Source of the DNA: Triparma columacea
Taxonomy: Eukaryota; Sar; Bolidophyceae; Parmales; Triparmaceae
DNA length: 39,517 bases
Assembly (NCBI GenBank): GCA_030267965.1
Contig: BRYA01000362.1
Span: 884-40,400 of the forward strand
Direction: 5' to 3'
The position numbers and the translations under genes are program-made. Shown piece after piece: positions 9,675 through 18,443 of the stretch. The notes beneath the pieces are model-generated. The model worked only from the letters and a program-made list of their open reading frames with translations, searched no databases and was not told the origin of the DNA. Numbering within the stretch: position 1 is the first letter of the stretch; the number at the start of each line of letters is the position of its first letter.

Positions 9675-10814
9675 TCACTTCTTCTTACCCCTACCCTTCT
9701 TCCCCTTCTTGCCCTTCTTGCCATTCGTCCCCGTCGCAACTGCTCCTTCCGCTACTCCCACCACCGTTGCTCCCGCCGCCGCTCCCTTCCCTGTCTTGTG
9801 CCTCTCCTTGACCATCGCCTCACTCTCCCCCCTTTCGTTCAGCGGTCCCGTGCATTGAACCTTGTGCTCCCTCCAGTGCTTGAGCTGGCACTCCCTCGAG
9901 CAGTAGGCGACGTTGCGACAGGGACACATTAGGAGCTTGTCACGCTCCTTGGCAGTTAGAGCCTCGCAAACAAAGCAGCAGAAGGGGCGGCCTTGAAGGT
10001 AATGTTTCGTGATGTTGGCGATTGTAGGATCGCGATAGGAAGGATTGCGCGTACAAACATTGAATGTGTCTCGAACTACGTCGGAATCGGGCTTTCCGAG
10101 ATGAAGAAATGCTGTGAACATCTTTATTGCGACATCTCTACTAAGGTTAGGGTGTGCTCCTTTGCACGCGTGGAGGCAATGATGAAACACTTGATGCACG
10201 TCGTTGGTGCTTGGGATAGCACCGCGCGTGAGAAACAGCCTGCATATGTCGTATGCTCCATGATTGACAGTCATAGCAAGTGGTGAACCAACATGTCCAT
10301 TAGGGTCAACCACTGTCTTGTTCACATTTGCTCCATGATCGAGAAGTGCTATGGCGTGATCAATGTGTCCCAATGCAGTAACAGTTATCAAGAGGTTGGA
10401 AGAGTCTTCTATCGTCCCTTCGAATCGTAGGTCCATATTAGGGTCAAGTCCATGTTCTAAGAGCAATCTCAAGATTGTTGAATTGTCACTATTCCTGATT
10501 GATGTGTCTGCGGCAATGTACATGGCCTCCTCGTCTTTGAAACCGGCCTCTAAGGTAAGCTTGACTATCTCAACGTTTTGGAAAGATGAGGCCGCTGTGA
10601 GGACTGAACATACCAATTCCCCTTCTGAATGAATTCCTAACAAAACCTCAGGACCATGTTCCTTGGCGTACCCCTTGATGCGATCCCAGTCTTGCTCATC
10701 AGCCAAGCTCCAGCATAACTGCTGACCTTCTGTCAAATCGTCCCAACTAGATACTGCCACATTTGTGGTCTCTGATGAATTGTGTGACGATTCTACCTCT
10801 GATTGTGATTCCAT
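9675..10814 (-). CDS. Ankyrin-repeat MYND zinc-finger protein, copy A
   Basis: Intronless, 379 residues, ATG at 10814. The N-terminal 25 residues are Ser-rich. Ankyrin-type repeats occupy about 70-215 (for example NSTILRLLLEHGLDPNM and DHAIALLDHGANVNK). A MYND zinc finger follows near the C terminus: CCFVCEAL...MCPCRNVAYCSRECQ..HWREHKVQC, with the full Cys/His set of that family. The tail is a Lys/Gly-rich run (GKKGKKGKKGRGKKK). MYND-ankyrin proteins usually mediate protein contacts; the target is unknown. It is the left member of a tandem pair; the MYND and tail regions are nearly identical to copy B while the ankyrin region differs more. Confidence 0.88.
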   Translation of the reverse strand: MESQSEVESSHNSSETTNVAVSSWDDLTEGQQLCWSLADEQDWDRIKGYAKEHGPEVLLGIHSEGELVCSVLTAASSFQNVEIVKLTLEAGFKDEEAMYIAADTSIRNSDNSTILRLLLEHGLDPNMDLRFEGTIEDSSNLLITVTALGHIDHAIALLDHGANVNKTVVDPNGHVGSPLAMTVNHGAYDICRLFLTRGAIPSTNDVHQVFHHCLHACKGAHPNLSRDVAIKMFTAFLHLGKPDSDVVRDTFNVCTRNPSYRDPTIANITKHYLQGRPFCCFVCEALTAKERDKLLMCPCRNVAYCSRECQLKHWREHKVQCTGPLNERGESEAMVKERHKTGKGAAAGATVVGVAEGAVATGTNGKKGKKGKKGRGKKK

Positions 10815-11042
10815 TTTTGAGCGAACCTACCCCAAATTTGAGTTTATAGCGGCAAATTACGATGTAAAACTTATTTTAAAAGACTTGAAAGTACTCCACG
10901 TAGGAAGAAGTGTCGTGTAGGTGCTAATATTGGAGTCCACCTCTGAGAAAGTTTTTCTTGAAAAGAGGAGGTGGGCGACCACAAGACAAAAATAGTTGGA
11001 GAAATATGAAATTGTTCATTCTCACGCTAATCGCTAAAAAAT

Positions 11043-11080
11043 AAGCAATTTGATGTACATGGAATTCTGAAAAATTGCTT
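11043..11080. terminator. 3' inverted repeat downstream of ankyrin-MYND gene B
   Basis: Same AAGCAATTT / AAATTGCTT hairpin and loop as at 9609-9646, about 33-70 bp past the stop of the second gene. Confidence 0.5.
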
Positions 11081-11112
11081 ATAGACGACACCGCATTACT
11101 GTATTGTTTCGT

Positions 11113-12258
11113 TCACTTCTTCTTACCCCTACCCTTCTTCCCCTTCTTGCCCTTCTTGCCATTCTTCCCCGTCGCAACTGCTCCTTCCGCTACTCCCACA
11201 TCCGCTCCCCCCGCCGCCGCTCCTTTCCCAGTCTTGGATCTTTTCTTGACCATCGCCTCACTCTCCCCCTTTTCGTTCAGCGGTCCCGTGCACTGCACCT
11301 TGTGCTCCCTCCAGTGCTTGAGCTGGCACTCCCTCGAGCAGTAAGCGACGTTGCGACAGGGACACATATGGAGCTTGTCGCGCTCCTTGGCAGTTAGAGC
11401 CTCGCAAACAAAGCAGCAGAAGGGACGGCCTTGAAGGTAATGTTTCGTGATGTTGGTGATTGTAGGATCTCGTCTGGAAGGACCGAATGAATTGAATTTG
11501 TCTCGAACTACGTCGGAATCGGGCTTTCCGAGATGAAGAAATGCTGTGAACATCTTTATTGCGACATCTCTACTAAGGTTAGGGTGTTCTCCTTTGCACG
11601 CCTGGAGGCATTGACTAAACACAATATCCACGTCTTTGGTGGTTAGAATAGCACCGCGCGTGAGAAACAGCCTGCATATGTCGTGTGCTCCAAAACAGAG
11701 AGTAAAAATAAGTGGTGAAGCAACATCTCCATTACTGGAAACCATTGTCTTGTTTACGTTTGCTCCATGATCGAGAAGTGCTATGGCCTGATCAATGTGT
11801 CCCCTTGTAGTAGCAAGCATCAAAAGGTTGGTAAAGCTATCCACCAATCCTTCGACTTGTAGGTCCATGTTAGGGTCAAGTCCATGTTCTAAGAGCAATC
11901 TCAAGATTGTTGAATTGTCACTATTCGTCATTGACATACGTGCGGCATTGTACATGGCTTCCTTGTTGTCGAAGCCGGCCTCTAAGGTAAGCTTGATCGT
12001 CTCAACATTTTGGTAATGTGAGGCTATTGAGAGGACTGAAGCTACCGAAGTGTCACCCGAAATCCTCTCTGAATAAACTCCGAACAAAACCTCAGGACCA
12101 TGTTCCTTGGCATACCCCTTGATGCGATCCCAGTCTTGCGTACTAGCCCATCCCAAGCACAACTCCTGACCGTCTGTCAAATCGTCCCAACTAGATACTG
12201 TCACATTTGTGGTCTCTGATGAATTGTGTGACGATTGTACCTCTGATTGAGTTTCCAT
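11113..12258 (-). CDS. Ankyrin-repeat MYND zinc-finger protein, copy B
   Basis: Intronless, 381 residues from the ATG at 12258, which aligns with the start of copy A (METQSEVQSS versus MESQSEVESS). An upstream in-frame start at 12342 would add 28 residues that have no counterpart in copy A. Same order: Ser-rich start, ankyrin-type repeats, MYND finger with all Cys/His ligands, Lys/Gly tail. Differences cluster in the N-terminal and ankyrin parts, for example a few extra residues before the first repeat (YSERISGDTSVASV). The pair could be redundant or diverging in target binding. Confidence 0.88.
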   Translation of the reverse strand: METQSEVQSSHNSSETTNVTVSSWDDLTDGQELCLGWASTQDWDRIKGYAKEHGPEVLFGVYSERISGDTSVASVLSIASHYQNVETIKLTLEAGFDNKEAMYNAARMSMTNSDNSTILRLLLEHGLDPNMDLQVEGLVDSFTNLLMLATTRGHIDQAIALLDHGANVNKTMVSSNGDVASPLIFTLCFGAHDICRLFLTRGAILTTKDVDIVFSQCLQACKGEHPNLSRDVAIKMFTAFLHLGKPDSDVVRDKFNSFGPSRRDPTITNITKHYLQGRPFCCFVCEALTAKERDKLHMCPCRNVAYCSRECQLKHWREHKVQCTGPLNEKGESEAMVKKRSKTGKGAAAGGADVGVAEGAVATGKNGKKGKKGKKGRGKKK

Positions 12259-12608
12259 TTTGAGCGAACCTATCCCGAATGTAAGTTTATAGCGGCAAAT
12301 TACGATGTGAAAGTGATCCAGAAACCCTTGAAAGTACTTCACGCAGGCAGAAGTGTCGTATAGGTGCTAATATTGGAGTCCACCTCTGAGAAAGTTTCAT
12401 CTTGGAAGCAGATTCTGACAGAGTCGAGAGGAGGGGACAAAATGAGTTGGAGAAATATGAAATTGTTCATTCTCACGCTAATCGCAATCCTCGCCTTGCC
12501 GTCTGCGAGAGTCCATGAAAATGTATAAAGCGTTCACATGGCAAAGTAATCGCTCGCATTAGAGTTAGACCCCCCACGCGTTCGACCCCACCCCAACCAC
12601 CCCCTAAA
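12259..12608. other. Intergenic between ankyrin-MYND B and BUD22
   Basis: About 350 bp. The first 225 bp belong to the duplicated 5' flank and probably hold the promoter of the ankyrin gene. The rest (12486-12608) is unique and ends in a C-rich stretch before the BUD22 stop. No gene seen. Confidence 0.5.
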
Positions 12609-13858
12609 TCAATCAAAGGTGATTTTGTTGCCCGTGAACTCCACAATCGCCCCCTTCTTCTCCTTAGTTTTGCCTGCCTTCCAACTCGGGTGGCTCGCCT
12701 CCCCCTTTTCCTCCTTCCACCCTTTCCCCCCCCTCCCCACCGCCGCCTTTAGTACGATCTTAACCTCCTCCTCCTCCCCTCCCCCCTCCCCCTCCTCCCC
12801 TTCTCCCTTGTCCTTCCTCTCCCTCCAGTTAACGCTGCTGTCCCACTTCTCCCCCCTCTTCCTGCACTCCTTCGCCCTGGCCTTGGCCTGCCTTGCCCTC
12901 TGCCCCTTCCTATTCTTCTTCACCTTTACAATCTCACCCCACTCGTCAACCTCACCCCCACCCGGCCCGTACGGTCCTGACATATCTTCGTCGTCGTCCC
13001 CCTCTGTGTCGCCATTCAAGGTGAGGAAGACACCCTGCTGGCCCTCGTATCCTTTGCTCCACTCGCCCCTGGTGGCCTTCCTGTCCTCCCCTTTCTTCCT
13101 CTTCTTCCCCTAGGAGAGGTAGCAGCGAAAGCGAAGGGTGTTAGTATCGTTGGTCCCCCCCCTTCGCCTCTCCCAACACCCCCCTTACACCCCCCCTACA
13201 CCCCCCCTACACCCCCCCTACACCCCCCCTACACCCCCCCTACACCCCCCTCCCTCACCTTCCCTTCCCCCATCTCCCTCTTCCTCATCTTAACAAGTTC
13301 CTCGTTCCCCTCGTCCATGCACTTCCTAACTCCCGCGGTCCCTAGGACTCTTTCCCCCACCTCCTTCGCAACCCTCCTCTCCGCCCTTTCTAGTCCCTCC
13401 AAGTACTTATCAAAAGGGTCGTTCCCAACACCCCTGTAACCCATGCCAAGTCTGCGCTCTACGACCCTCTCGAGGACCTCCCTACCCATAGACTCTAAGG
13501 CGCTGATAACACACTCGGCGGCATCGGTTTTGCCACACTTCTTCTCCTGAACACCCTCCTTTATCTTCCTCTTCTGCTTCCTTATCTCATTCTGTACGCT
13601 GGTCTTTAAAGCCCTCCTAATGGACACCCTGATCTTGTGCTCCAGTCTCTCCATAGGGGTGTTTGTTGTCCTTGAGGGTGACTTTGAGGGCGATTGCGGC
13701 TTTGATGATGGTGATTTTGAAGCCTTTGAAGGAGACCCTTTCGCTGGTGGTTCTGAGCTTTCACCTCCTTCGTCATTTACGGTGTTTACGCTATTACCTT
13801 TGGATGATGATATGGTGTAATATCCACGAGGCTTCTTTCGCTTAGGTCCAAGTCCCAT
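12609..13858 (-). CDS. BUD22: BUD22/SRFBP1-family ribosome biogenesis protein
   Basis: Two exons, 13259-13858 and 12609-13109 (366 residues), phase 0, with a 149 bp GT-AG intron made largely of an 11 bp repeat. The N-terminal half has a basic, Ser/Pro/Lys-rich segment and a helical region (RLEHKIRVSIRRALKTSVQN). The C-terminal half holds the family signature: KKNRKGQRARQAK, then HPSWKAGKTKEKKG and the terminal FTGNKITFD. BUD22 in yeast and SRFBP1 in animals share the end block HPSWE(A)...F.GKKI.FD. BUD22 acts in the nucleolus in 18S rRNA maturation and the 40S pathway; that role is inferred here. The charged, low-complexity middle (GEGEEGEGGGEEEE) is typical. It shares a 216 bp divergent promoter with the ABC1 kinase gene. 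Confidence 0.8.
13176..13250. repeat. 11 bp minisatellite inside the BUD22 intron
   Basis: About seven copies of ACACCCCCCCT fill half of the 149 bp intron. On the transcript strand it reads TGTAGGGGGGG, a G-run repeat that could form G-quadruplexes. Confidence 0.9.
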
Positions 13859-14074
13859 AAATGGCCTTGCTGATGGAGATTAGATGTGAAGAAAAGGCAA
13901 AACTTACCAGGCCTGCTTTTTACCCATTTCTTATCCCAAATACGCCATTCATCCCTTCATCCCTTCATTGACGTCCAATATACACTAAACGTCACCTCTA
14001 TCCAATTCTATCACTCCAAAAACGTCTGTGTAACCCTCAAAGGGTCCAAAGCTTACGAGTCAACCTTCGACTCC
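13859..14074. promoter_or_regulatory. Divergent promoter region BUD22 / ABC1 kinase
   Basis: These 216 bp separate two outward-facing ATGs. No other gene is visible, although the ABC1 kinase frame happens to be open upstream from 13886. A TATA-like motif is not evident. Confidence 0.45.
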
Positions 14075-16582
14075 ATGAAGCTTTTCTTCACAATCACAAC
14101 AATAACGACGCTAACTGCGATCGTTTTACTACATAATTCACGTTACTGTCAATGCGATGCTTTCATCTACAATAATCTCCCATCATATCCCTCATATACC
14201 TCCCCATATACCTCCAATCTACAAAGAGAATTCACCCCCACCCAAGGTACTCCTGTTCTCCCCTCCCCCCGCACCATGTCCCACCTAAGAGCGTCCTCAG
14301 AATCACAATACACAATGTCGAATCTACAATCTTGGAAGTACGACCTTCTCTCCATAACCATACGCCTAAACACCCTAACCCTCCCCTTCCTGTACTGGTA
14401 CCTAATCCTAATCCTGAATGACATAACCTCCCGCAACACCCAGCTCGACTACGAGCGCGAGGGTCAGCTCCTTCTCCACCTCGTCCACAATTCCCGTTCC
14501 GTCGCACTATTGAAGTCCGTCCAGGCCCTCTCCCTCCGTGGTGACCTGTTTGACCCTATTAGACGTAAGCTAAAGGCTGACAAAAACAGAGTCGCGACTT
14601 GGACTAAATGCATGCAGAGCGTAACCGACGACGTACCCATAACCTTCGGCCACACCCAGATGAAGAAGATCGTGGCTACGGAGCTCGGGATAACACCTTC
14701 TCAAGTCGAAGATATATTTGAATTCGTTGACGGGGAGGTCAGGGGTGCAAGCATAGGCCAGGTCTACAAGGCAAAGGTCAAACCCGGACCGGTACTCAAG
14801 AGCCTCGTGGGAGGGAAAGTACACGATGAGTGGGCGGGGTCGACTGTGGCGTTAAAGGTCCAGCGTCCAAAGGTAGATCGTAGTATAAGCATGGACGTAT
14901 TCCTTATCACCGAAGCTGCATATTGGATGGAGGAGAGTCGCGCCGGCGATGTTCGTGGCATCGCCTCCGGGTTCGGTGAGGGTTTATTCGGGGAGCTCGA
15001 CTACCGTTTAGAGGCCCTAAACGCAAACTCTTTTAAGGAGGTTTACGGGGAACTCGATAACGTCGTTATACCCTCGGCTTGCGAGGAGCTATCGACGGGT
15101 AGGGTATGCGTGATGGAGTGGGTTGAGGGTGTTGGTCAGGGTAGCTGGGGGGACGAAGGTATGGACATGGTTAGGGTCGGGATCAGGTGCTGCGTTAAAC
15201 AAATGCTTGACGGGGGGTACTTCCACGCGGACCCGCATAGGGGGAATTTGCTGATGACGGAGGGGAAGGAACTGGCGTTCGTTGACTTTGGGATGATGGC
15301 AAGGGTGTCGGCTGAGGATAGGTGAGGAGAGATGGGCATGAAAACCGAATCCAGAGTCGCGATGGGCATGAAAACCGAATCCAGAGTCGCGATGGGCATG
15401 AAAATCAAACCCAGAGTCGCGATATTCTAACCAACAATAACGCATTAATTGGACCCACCTCCTTCCGCTCGCCACTTTGCAGATATGGATTAATAGGGTT
15501 GGTCTTCGGGCTCCAGAACAAGGACCTAGAGCTAATAACGGAGAACCTTCTGAAGCTTGGATTCCTCGAGGACAAGAGTCAGCTCGAGGAGCTCATCCCT
15601 CGCCTCCGCAAGGCCCTGAAGAACGCTACGGGGGGAACGGGGAAGGCGAGGGACATGAACTTTGCGTCCTTGCAAGCTGAGCTCAACGAGATTAGCCGTG
15701 AGAATAGGCTGAAATTCTACACCCCCCCGTTCTTCACGACCATCATCAGGACTCTTACCATACTCGAGGGCCTTGCCCTGCAGGTGGACCCCGACTTCAG
15801 GCTTGTGAAGGGCGCTTACCCTTTTGTGCTAGCTCAGTTGCTTTCCAAGGATTTCGGGGGCTCGGAATGGGGATTGAACGCGCCGCCTGAATTACGCAGC
15901 TTGCTCACGCGCGTCCTAGTCAACAGGAAGACAAACAGGATCGAGTGGGAAAGATTGAACGGCTTCCTCCGGCTGGCTGATGGTGTAAATTTGGACAAAC
16001 AGCAATCGGACGGTTCCTCGTCGGCTTCTAAGTCGTTGCTCACACCGAGCAAGAGGGACACGATCGAGCTCTTCGCCAGGTTCCTCGCCTCCGAGTCCGG
16101 CCTCTTCCTTAAGGAGCCTCTGGTCCAGGAGATCGCAGAGGTCATAGACTCCGCTGCGAGCAGCGCCGAGATCAACATTGCACAGATTACCGGGGGATTC
16201 CTCAGACCACCACCCGGGGGAGGTGGCCCAGTTGACGAGAGCCAACTAAGGTGAGAGAGAAAGGACAGAAGAAAACGATAATATTTCAAGACACTAACCC
16301 AACCCTTCCTTTGCTCGTCCTAGGGGCGTGCAAAAGGTGATCGAGGTAATAAACACAAACCTCAACAACCAGGCTGACCCCACCAGCGGCGAGGGCGTAG
16401 TCTCCTTCCTTCAGTCCGTCGTCGCTTGGCTCGTAGAAGTCGGAGGGGACGAGACGAGGAGGGAGGAAGCGAGGGTCGTCCTCGAGGCTGGGATGGGGGT
16501 AGCGAGGGAGGTTGCGGCGGAGGTACTTGAGAGGAGGACGAAACGGGCTGTCAGAGAAGCTTTTGGAATCGCTCTTTCTTAA
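14075..16582 (+). CDS. ABC1/ADCK (UbiB-like) atypical kinase, plastid-targeted
   Basis: Three exons, 14075-15321, 15483-16250 and 16324-16582 (757 residues). The chosen ATG gives a signal peptide (MKLFFTITTITTLTAIVLL) with a following CDAF site, so plastid import is likely. Kinase features in order: KSVQ (about residue 147) in the position of the family KxGQ; GASIGQVYKAKV (about 224); ALKVQRP with the probable catalytic Lys; ELDYRLEALN (about 307); HADPHRGNLL (about 382); FVDFG (about 404). The C-terminal 340 residues are an alpha-helical region seen in plastid ABC1K proteins. ABC1 kinases regulate quinone and prenyl-lipid metabolism, often in plastoglobules. The G-to-V change in KxGQ and RGAS in place of AAAS are deviations from the family. 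The stop is only 14 bp from the next gene's stop. Confidence 0.85.
15331..15420 (+). repeat. 30 bp tandem repeat in intron 1 of the ABC1 kinase
   Basis: Three head-to-tail copies of a 30 bp unit starting gatgggcatgaaaaccgaat; the first two are identical and the third differs at a few bases. A TTCTAAC branch-like site follows at 15424. Confidence 0.95.
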
Positions 16583-16596
16583 GAAACATACATACG

Positions 16597-18365
16597 TCAC
16601 TTTTTATTACCACCCTCTCGAGCGCACTTTGTGGTGCAAAACAGCCCCCCGTCCCTATTGAAGGCGTCCTCTTTCGTCAAAATCCCACAACCGCAGCAAT
16701 CGCACTTGATGCCGCTCTTCATCTTCTCCTCCTCTTCTTTCTTTCTCGCTTCCTCCTTCTCCTTTCTCTCCCTCTCGAGTTTCTTCTTCTCCTTAATCTT
16801 CTCCTTCTCCTTTGCTTTCTTCCTCGCTTTTTTTAGTTTGTCGCGTTCTTCCTTCGTGAGAGAAGGCGTCGGAATTTCCTTCACCTCTTCGACCGCCTCT
16901 TCCACCACCTCCTTTACTTTAACATTGGCCACCCTCTCCTCCACCCTCTCCTCCACCCTCTCCTCCATCATAACTGCCTTGGCAAAAATATTCCGTCTCC
17001 ACCTCTCAATTTCCTCCCTCGCCTCCACCACCACTGCCTTCTTCCTTTCGTCCTCCTCCTTCTCCCTGCGTATCCTCTCCTTGTGATACTCCTTCACCAT
17101 TTCCCTTTCCTTCCCCCTCTCCAGCCTCTCCACTCTCTCCCTCTCCTCCAATATTATCTTCCTCTCCCTCTCCTCCTCCTCCTCCCTCCTCTTCTCTTCT
17201 GCAGCTCTCTCAACTACCCCCCTCACATCTAAGTGTGTTTCTCGCTGCCCCTGCCTGATCCCCTTCTCCGACGCCTCCTCTGATAGGTCAGGAAACGCTG
17301 TTTTTGACCCGGGCTCCGGGGCTTCCCCCTGAAGCCTGGCGCTCTCTGCCCACCTGTCGGCCGCCTCTGCTACAACGAGGCTGTCGTCGATCATGACCAG
17401 GCCATCATCAGAGCTACCTTGCGTGCCCCTGGCACCCCAAGCCTGCATCCTGTAGTTGAATAGGTTCTGCAACGCACCTGCCGCTACTCTACGAATCTGC
17501 GATATAAAGGGTGGTGAGGGGGGGGGGATGAGGCATGTGTGTCTGTCCCCCGAGCTCATTACTACTACGCCCCATATCGCCTCACCTCCTCCTGTCGCCT
17601 GGCTACCGCCTCCCCCCCACCTGTCACATCTCCCTCCCCCCCCCCCCCCCCCTCGCTCCCCTTGACTCTTATGCTCTCGTGCAACCTGAACGCCTCAGAC
17701 ACCTTCACCCCCCCGCCTTCCCCCCTCCCGTGGTGCTGCTCGACGTGAACGTCCAGAGCTTGACAGTCTGCAAAAGTCATAGGGGTCCTTGTGAGGGGAT
17801 TCTGGAACATTGATCTGGCAACGCAGTAAGCGCTCAGGGCCTTGGAGTCGAATGGGAGCGAGTGGAGCATGAAGGGCGGAACCGCGAGGTCCGCAATCGG
17901 CTCTAGCGTTATGGGGTCCTCATCGTCACAGTTCTTCCACCACATTTCCTTGTTGTTGGGGCTATTACTCTTCTTTTTGTCATTTTTATCCAGAATCCTT
18001 AAGCCATCCCCTCGAACTTGCTCTTCGCCTTCGTCTACCTTACCCAGTGGCTCGCAATCCTTGAGCTTGTCGATAATTGTATCGCATGATTCCACCAAGT
18101 TTTGTGTTTCGCCCCGTAAATAGGCAAGCTGCCTTGCATTTAGTTTGTACATGTCACGAGTGATTTTAATCCTAACAGTTTCCATTTCTTTGATCTTTGC
18201 GAGTAATCTAGCGTCTGAATTGAGACAAACTTCCATCGACAATTCCACCAAGTCTCGGGGACCACATTTATTTCCCCCCTTCTGGTCATCATCCGATGTT
18301 CCTCTTAGAGAGATGAGAGCTGCTTCGACTTCATCGATCTTTTTGATCAGCCCCGTAGGGAACAT
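16597..18365 (-). CDS. RING/U-box-like coiled-coil protein with C-terminal zinc-binding motif
   Basis: Two exons, 17586-18365 and 16597-17496 (559 residues), phase 0, 89 bp intron. The first ATG in frame is at 18365; the frame is open further upstream but only through a TTG. The N-terminal 110 residues are helical (GLIKKIDEVEAALISLRG) and loosely resemble a BAG-type bundle. A U-box/RING-like segment follows: DDEDPITLEPIADLAVPPF, FDSKALSAYCV, NPLTRTPMTFADC. Exon 2 encodes a long highly charged coiled coil (RREEEEERERK, KKAREK repeats) ending in CDCCGCG...LFCTTKC, a C-x2-C plus C-x3-C zinc-binding pair. An E3 ligase or scaffold role is inferred, not shown. The start lies 78 bp from the sirtuin-like start. 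Confidence 0.72.
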
Positions 18366-18443
18366 GAGAAGCCAAAAATTGAAAAATGTTAATCCCGGAA
18401 TGAATCCATTTCCGCTTCGAGCAAAACGGTTGAAGCTTGACAA
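18366..18443. promoter_or_regulatory. 78 bp bidirectional promoter
   Basis: The two outward ATGs (18365 on minus, 18444 on plus) are only 78 bp apart, so the RING-like and sirtuin-like genes must share one promoter region and may be co-regulated. Confidence 0.6.

Larger units (their letters stand above)
9601..11035 (-). repeat. Tandem segmental duplication, copy A
   Basis: This 1.4 kb segment carries a complete ankyrin-MYND gene plus its 3' hairpin region and 5' flank. It is followed directly by copy B at 11036-12485. Matching end sequences include aataagcaatttgatgtaca on one side and gaaattgttcattctcacgc on the other. Coding and non-coding parts are both preserved, so the whole locus was duplicated as DNA. 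Confidence 0.9.
11036..12485 (-). repeat. Tandem segmental duplication, copy B
   Basis: Second copy of the unit described at 9601-11035, in the same orientation and immediately adjacent. It is slightly longer (about 1450 bp) because of small insertions in the ankyrin-coding part and the 5' flank. Confidence 0.9.

Noticed and set aside
16631..17086. Ser/Phe/Leu-rich plus-strand ORF of 151 codons
   Set aside because: Antisense shadow of the Glu/Lys/Arg-rich coiled coil on the minus strand.
18366..18443. Extension of the RING-like protein to 18443
   Set aside because: The codon there is TTG and the next ATG is at 18365; the extension would also run up to the ATG of the opposite gene.
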